Positions 32,193 to 35,418 of a stretch of DNA of 35,418 bases are shown here, in pieces. A program made the translations under genes and the position numbers. This DNA comes from Nitriliruptorales bacterium (GTDB lineage Bacteria > Actinomycetota > Nitriliruptoria > Euzebyales > Egibacteraceae), in assembly GCA_009377835.1 (NCBI GenBank), contig WHTG01000007.1, positions 1 to 35,418 on the forward strand, in the 5' to 3' direction. The notes beneath the pieces were generated by a model. It saw only the letters and a list, made by a program, of their open reading frames with translations. It ran no database searches and was not told the DNA's origin. Every line of letters starts with the position of its first letter. Position 1 is the stretch's first letter.

Positions 32193-34181
32193 GTGACCGA
32201 CGATCTCGACCTGCTTGCGGTCAACACGATTCGCACACTGTCGATGGACGCGGTCCAGGCCGCGCAATCAGGGCATCCCGGCACTCCCATGGCGCTCGCG
32301 CCGCTGGCCTACACCCTGTACACGCGCCACCTGGCGCACAACCCGGCGGACCCGGGATGGCCGGACCGCGACCGGTTCGTCCTGTCCGCGGGCCACGCGT
32401 CGATGCTGCTGTACAGCGTCCTCCACCTCACGGGTTACGACCTGACGCTGGAGGACCTGCGGAATTTCCGGCAGCTGCACAGCCGCACCCCGGGGCATCC
32501 CGAGAGCTTTGTCGGGACCCCGGGCGTCGAGACGACCACCGGCCCCCTGGGGCAGGGGCTGGGCAATGCGGTCGGCATGGCGATCGCCGAGCGGTTGCTC
32601 GCCGACCGCTTCAACCGCGACGGTCACAACATCGTCGACCACCGGACCTGGGCGATCGTCAGCGACGGCGACATGATGGAGGGCGTCGCGTCGGAGGCGT
32701 CCAGCCTCGCCGGCCACCTCGGCTTGGAGCGGCTGATCGTCTGCTACGACAACAACGGCATCACCATCGACGGGCCCACTGAGCTGTCGCTGACCGGTGA
32801 GGACGTCGCCGGCCGCTACGAGGCCTACGGCTGGCGGACACTGGCGATCGAAGATCCCAATGACATCGCCGAGATCGACACCGTTCTGAAGGAGGCGGCG
32901 ACGCCCGACGGACGGCCGACATTCGTCCGCGTGCGAACGGTCATCGGTTTCGGCTCGCCCAACAAGGCGGGAACGGCGGCGGCGCACGGCGCCCCGCTCG
33001 GGACGGACGAAGTCGCCGCCACCAAGCAGGTGTTGGGATGGGAGCCCACCGACGCATTCGCGGTGCCGCCCCAGGCGCTCGAGCATGCCGATCAGCGTCC
33101 GCGCGGCGCACAGCTGCAACTGGAGTGGCAGCGCTCCTTCGAGGGCTATCGCGCAGAGTTCGGCACTCTGGCGGCCGAGTTCGAGCGCCTCATGGACGGC
33201 CGTCTCCCCGGAGACTGGGACAGGGATCTCCCGACCTTCGAGACAGGGACGAAGCAGGCGACGCGCAAGACTTCCGGTGCTGTGATCAACGCGCTGGCGC
33301 CGAAGGTTCCGGAACTGGTCGGCGGATCGGCCGACCTCGCCTCTTCGAACAACACGACCATCCGTGACGGTGGCGACATCTCACGCGGCGACTACGCAGG
33401 TCGCAACATCAACTACGGCGTCCGTGAGCACGCCATGGGCGCGATCATGAACGGGATGGTGCTGCACCGCGGCGTGAGGCCGTTCGGCGGCACCTTCATG
33501 ATCTTCACGGACTACCTGCGCCCGTCCCTGCGATTGGCGTGCCTGTCCGGTCTTCCGGTCATCTACGTCATGACTCACGACTCGATCGGACTCGGTGAAG
33601 ACGGCCCCACGCACCAACCGATCGAGCACCTCGCCGCGCTGCGCGCCATCCCCAACCTCCACGTCCTGCGGCCCGCGGACGCCCGGGAGACGGTGGGCGC
33701 CTGGCGGCACGCGGTGGGTCGCACGGACGGTCCCACGCTCCTGGCGCTGACGCGGCAGGACGTGCCGGTGCTCGACAGGACCGACGCAGGCGAGGTGGCC
33801 AGCGGGGCGTACATCGTCGTGGACGCAGACGACGACGAGGTGCCCGATGTCGTGCTCGCCGCGACAGGCTCCGAGGTCTCGGTCGCCGTGGACGCGGCAA
33901 CGGTGCTGGCGGAGCGTGACGTGACGGCGCGCGTCGTGTCGATGCCGTCCTGGGAGTTGTTCGACCAGCAGGACGAGGACTACCAGGACAGCGTCCTGCC
34001 CGCGGATGTACCGGTGCTGTCGGTCGAGGCGGCCACCACGTTCGGATGGTCCCGGTGGGCCGACGACCACATCGGCATCGACCACTTCGGAGCGTCGGCG
34101 CCCGGCGGGGTGCTGTTCGAGACGTTCGGATTCACGGCTGAGACCGTGGCGGAGGCCGCGCTGGAGCTGCTGGAGGACTGA
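32193..34181 (+). CDS. tkt: Transketolase
   Basis: Thiamine-diphosphate enzyme that moves two-carbon units between sugar phosphates in the non-oxidative pentose phosphate pathway. The 662-residue protein has catalytic His28 in SGHPGTPM, His in [10 protein letters not shown] and the TPP/metal motif SDGDMMEG (157-164) running to DNNG (186-189). The second-domain Glu region is [14 protein letters not shown] and the following loop is [16 protein letters not shown]. Length is normal. The GTG start is set by a good ribosome site. The stop is separated by one base from the transaldolase ATG, whose GGAGG site (34172-34176) lies inside this gene. Confidence 0.97.
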   Translation: MTDDLDLLAVNTIRTLSMDAVQAAQSGHPGTPMALAPLAYTLYTRHLAHNPADPGWPDRDRFVLSAGHASMLLYSVLHLTGYDLTLEDLRNFRQLHSRTPGHPESFVGTPGVETTTGPLGQGLGNAVGMAIAERLLADRFNRDGHNIVDHRTWAIVSDGDMMEGVASEASSLAGHLGLERLIVCYDNNGITIDGPTELSLTGEDVAGRYEAYGWRTLAIEDPNDIAEIDTVLKEAATPDGRPTFVRVRTVIGFGSPNKAGTAAAHGAPLGTDEVAATKQVLGWEPTDAFAVPPQALEHADQRPRGAQLQLEWQRSFEGYRAEFGTLAAEFERLMDGRLPGDWDRDLPTFETGTKQATRKTSGAVINALAPKVPELVGGSADLASSNNTTIRDGGDISRGDYAGRNINYGVREHAMGAIMNGMVLHRGVRPFGGTFMIFTDYLRPSLRLACLSGLPVIYVMTHDSIGLGEDGPTHQPIEHLAALRAIPNLHVLRPADARETVGAWRHAVGRTDGPTLLALTRQDVPVLDRTDAGEVASGAYIVVDADDDEVPDVVLAATGSEVSVAVDAATVLAERDVTARVVSMPSWELFDQQDEDYQDSVLPADVPVLSVEAATTFGWSRWADDHIGIDHFGASAPGGVLFETFGFTAETVAEAALELLED

Positions 34182-34182
34182 C

Positions 34183-35253
34183 ATGACCAACCCGCTGCAA
34201 CAGCTCCGCGCGCTGGGCCAGTCCGTGTGGCTGGACTCGATCACACGCTCCTACCTGGCGCGCGACGGATATCTGCCACGGCTGATCGCCGCCGGTGAAG
34301 TCGACGGACTGACGTCCAACCCCTCGATCTTCGAGAAGGCGCTGGGCAGCGATCACGCCTACGACGAGCAGCTGGCCGAACTGCATGGCCGCGATCCGCG
34401 CGACGCGTTGTGGGCGCTGATGAAGCGCGACATCTCGCAGGCGTGTGACCTGTTCCTCCCGATGTATCAAGAGTCTGGGGCGACGACGGGGTTCGTCTCC
34501 ATCGAGGTCGATCCCGCCAAGGCCTTCGACACCGAGGAGACCGTGTCGGAAGGGTTGCTGCTGTTCCGCGAGCTCGACCGGCCGAACCTGATGGTCAAAG
34601 TACCCGGCACGGAACCCGGCCTGGGCGCGATCCCGCGCCTGCTGGCGGAGGGGGTCAACGTCAACGTGACGCTGCTGTTCTCGGTGGCGCGCTACGAGAC
34701 CGTTGCCGAGGCGTACCTCGAGGGTCTTCGCAAGCGACTGGACACAGGCGGCGACGTCGCAGCCATCGCCAGCGTCGCGTCGTTCTTCGTCAGTCGTGTC
34801 GACACGAAGGTCGACGAGATCGTGGACCAGCCCGAACTGGCGACGGCGGCGGTGGCAAATGCCCGGGCGGCGTACGAGTCGTTCGAGCGGATCTTCCGCG
34901 GCCCCGGCTTCGCGGAACTGAAGGACGCCGGGGCACGGGTGCAGCGGCCACTGTGGGCGTCGACCTCCACCAAGAGCCCCCGGTACCGCGACGTCATCTA
35001 CGTGGAGGAGCTGGTTGGGCCGGACACCGTCAACACGATGCCCGAGGCGACGCTGGACGCCTTCCGCGACCACGGCGTGGTCGAGAACCGCCTGAGCGGC
35101 ACCGGCGGCGAGGCGAAGCACCAGCTGCAGCGTCTGGCCGAACAGGGCGTCGACCTGGCCCAGATCACGAAGGAACTGGAGATCGAGGGCGTGGAGAAGT
35201 TCGTCGATGCGTTCGAATCCGCCGTGGTCACGGTCGGAAAGCACGTGGGCTAG
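34183..35253 (+). CDS. tal: Transaldolase
   Basis: Transfers a three-carbon dihydroxyacetone unit between sedoheptulose-7-phosphate and glyceraldehyde-3-phosphate. The 356-residue protein is of the longer actinobacterial/cyanobacterial type. The N-terminal GLTSNPSIFEKAL region and Asp in VWLDSI are typical, and the Schiff-base lysine is Lys139 in LMVKVPGT. ASVASFFVSRVDTKVD and LWASTSTKSPRY are further family stretches. The ATG follows the tkt stop by one base, with GGAGG six bases upstream, so the pair is co-translated. The actinobacterial order tkt-tal is usually followed by zwf, opcA and pgl, which would lie beyond the window if conserved. Confidence 0.96.
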   Translation: MTNPLQQLRALGQSVWLDSITRSYLARDGYLPRLIAAGEVDGLTSNPSIFEKALGSDHAYDEQLAELHGRDPRDALWALMKRDISQACDLFLPMYQESGATTGFVSIEVDPAKAFDTEETVSEGLLLFRELDRPNLMVKVPGTEPGLGAIPRLLAEGVNVNVTLLFSVARYETVAEAYLEGLRKRLDTGGDVAAIASVASFFVSRVDTKVDEIVDQPELATAAVANARAAYESFERIFRGPGFAELKDAGARVQRPLWASTSTKSPRYRDVIYVEELVGPDTVNTMPEATLDAFRDHGVVENRLSGTGGEAKHQLQRLAEQGVDLAQITKELEIEGVEKFVDAFESAVVTVGKHVG

Positions 35254-35418
35254 CTCCACGGTGACGTGCCGTGCCTGCCGCGTCACGTCGTGACCGGCTC
35301 ACCGCATCGGCCCCCGTGAGGGTGACGCACGCGGCCTGAGCACCTACGCTTCGTGGCTGCTCATGCCGCAGTCGCTACGCATGACCGCGAAATCCCCCCG
35401 ACGCATGTGGCTTTCACG
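35254..35418 (+). other. Non-coding tail after tal with a weak inverted repeat
   Basis: These 165 bases contain GTGACG (35261-35266) and its complement CGTCAC (35281-35286), a possible short hairpin just after tal without a T-run. A frame from ATG at 35363 is open to the window end but has no ribosome site, so no gene is called. Confidence 0.3.

Overview
The window is chromosomal DNA of a high-G+C Gram-positive bacterium, almost certainly an actinobacterium. Visible support: dense genes with GC-rich third positions, many GTG starts, many 4-base stop/start overlaps (GTGA or ATGA), several start codons 6-8 nt behind a TAnnnT -10 element (leaderless pattern), a mycobacterial-type SerC, a Corynebacterium/Mycobacterium-type GlgA next to GlgC, an EF-G-like second translocase, and a ctaA/ctaB - tkt - tal neighbourhood. 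The species cannot be named from this; a deep-branching lineage is only a guess. No rRNA, tRNA, insertion sequence, prophage or CRISPR array was seen, and no stretch over 300 bases lacks a gene.

Layout. 1-4.3 kb: a copper-exporting P-type ATPase, a small membrane-anchored coiled-coil protein and a secreted alpha/beta hydrolase. 4.5-11.5 kb: one long plus-strand operon for a Liv-type ABC importer (two ATPases, two permeases, a lipoprotein binding protein) with a long-chain acyl-CoA synthetase embedded and overlapping its neighbours; the importer probably feeds a carboxylic acid to the ligase. 11.7-14.1 kb: glgC-glgA, making ADP-glucose and the alpha-glucan precursor. 14.1-23.6 kb: a minus-strand series (CDF metal transporter, GlpD, group II amino acid decarboxylase, EF-G-like GTPase, a cupredoxin/beta-helix/membrane-tail lipoprotein, SerC). 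23.6-28.6 kb: an unrecognised lysine-free protein with a possible small membrane partner, an MFS exporter, a PlsC-like acyltransferase and a two-gene ABC exporter. 28.6-35.3 kb: heme A biosynthesis (ctaB, ctaA), a class V aminotransferase homologue without the desulfurase cysteine, a small membrane protein, and transketolase-transaldolase.

Most striking is the junction of the two importer ATPase genes. Three perfect 34-bp tandem copies plus a degenerate one have multiplied the ATGA stop/start site, giving a chain of two mini-ORFs linked by ATGA overlaps that leads exactly to the livG start. Repeat-copy parity would decide between native and N-terminally extended LivG. Second is the lipoprotein joining a type-1 copper domain, a NosD-like beta-helix and a PLDc_N-like membrane tail. 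Third is a lysine-free, tryptophan-rich protein of unknown function.
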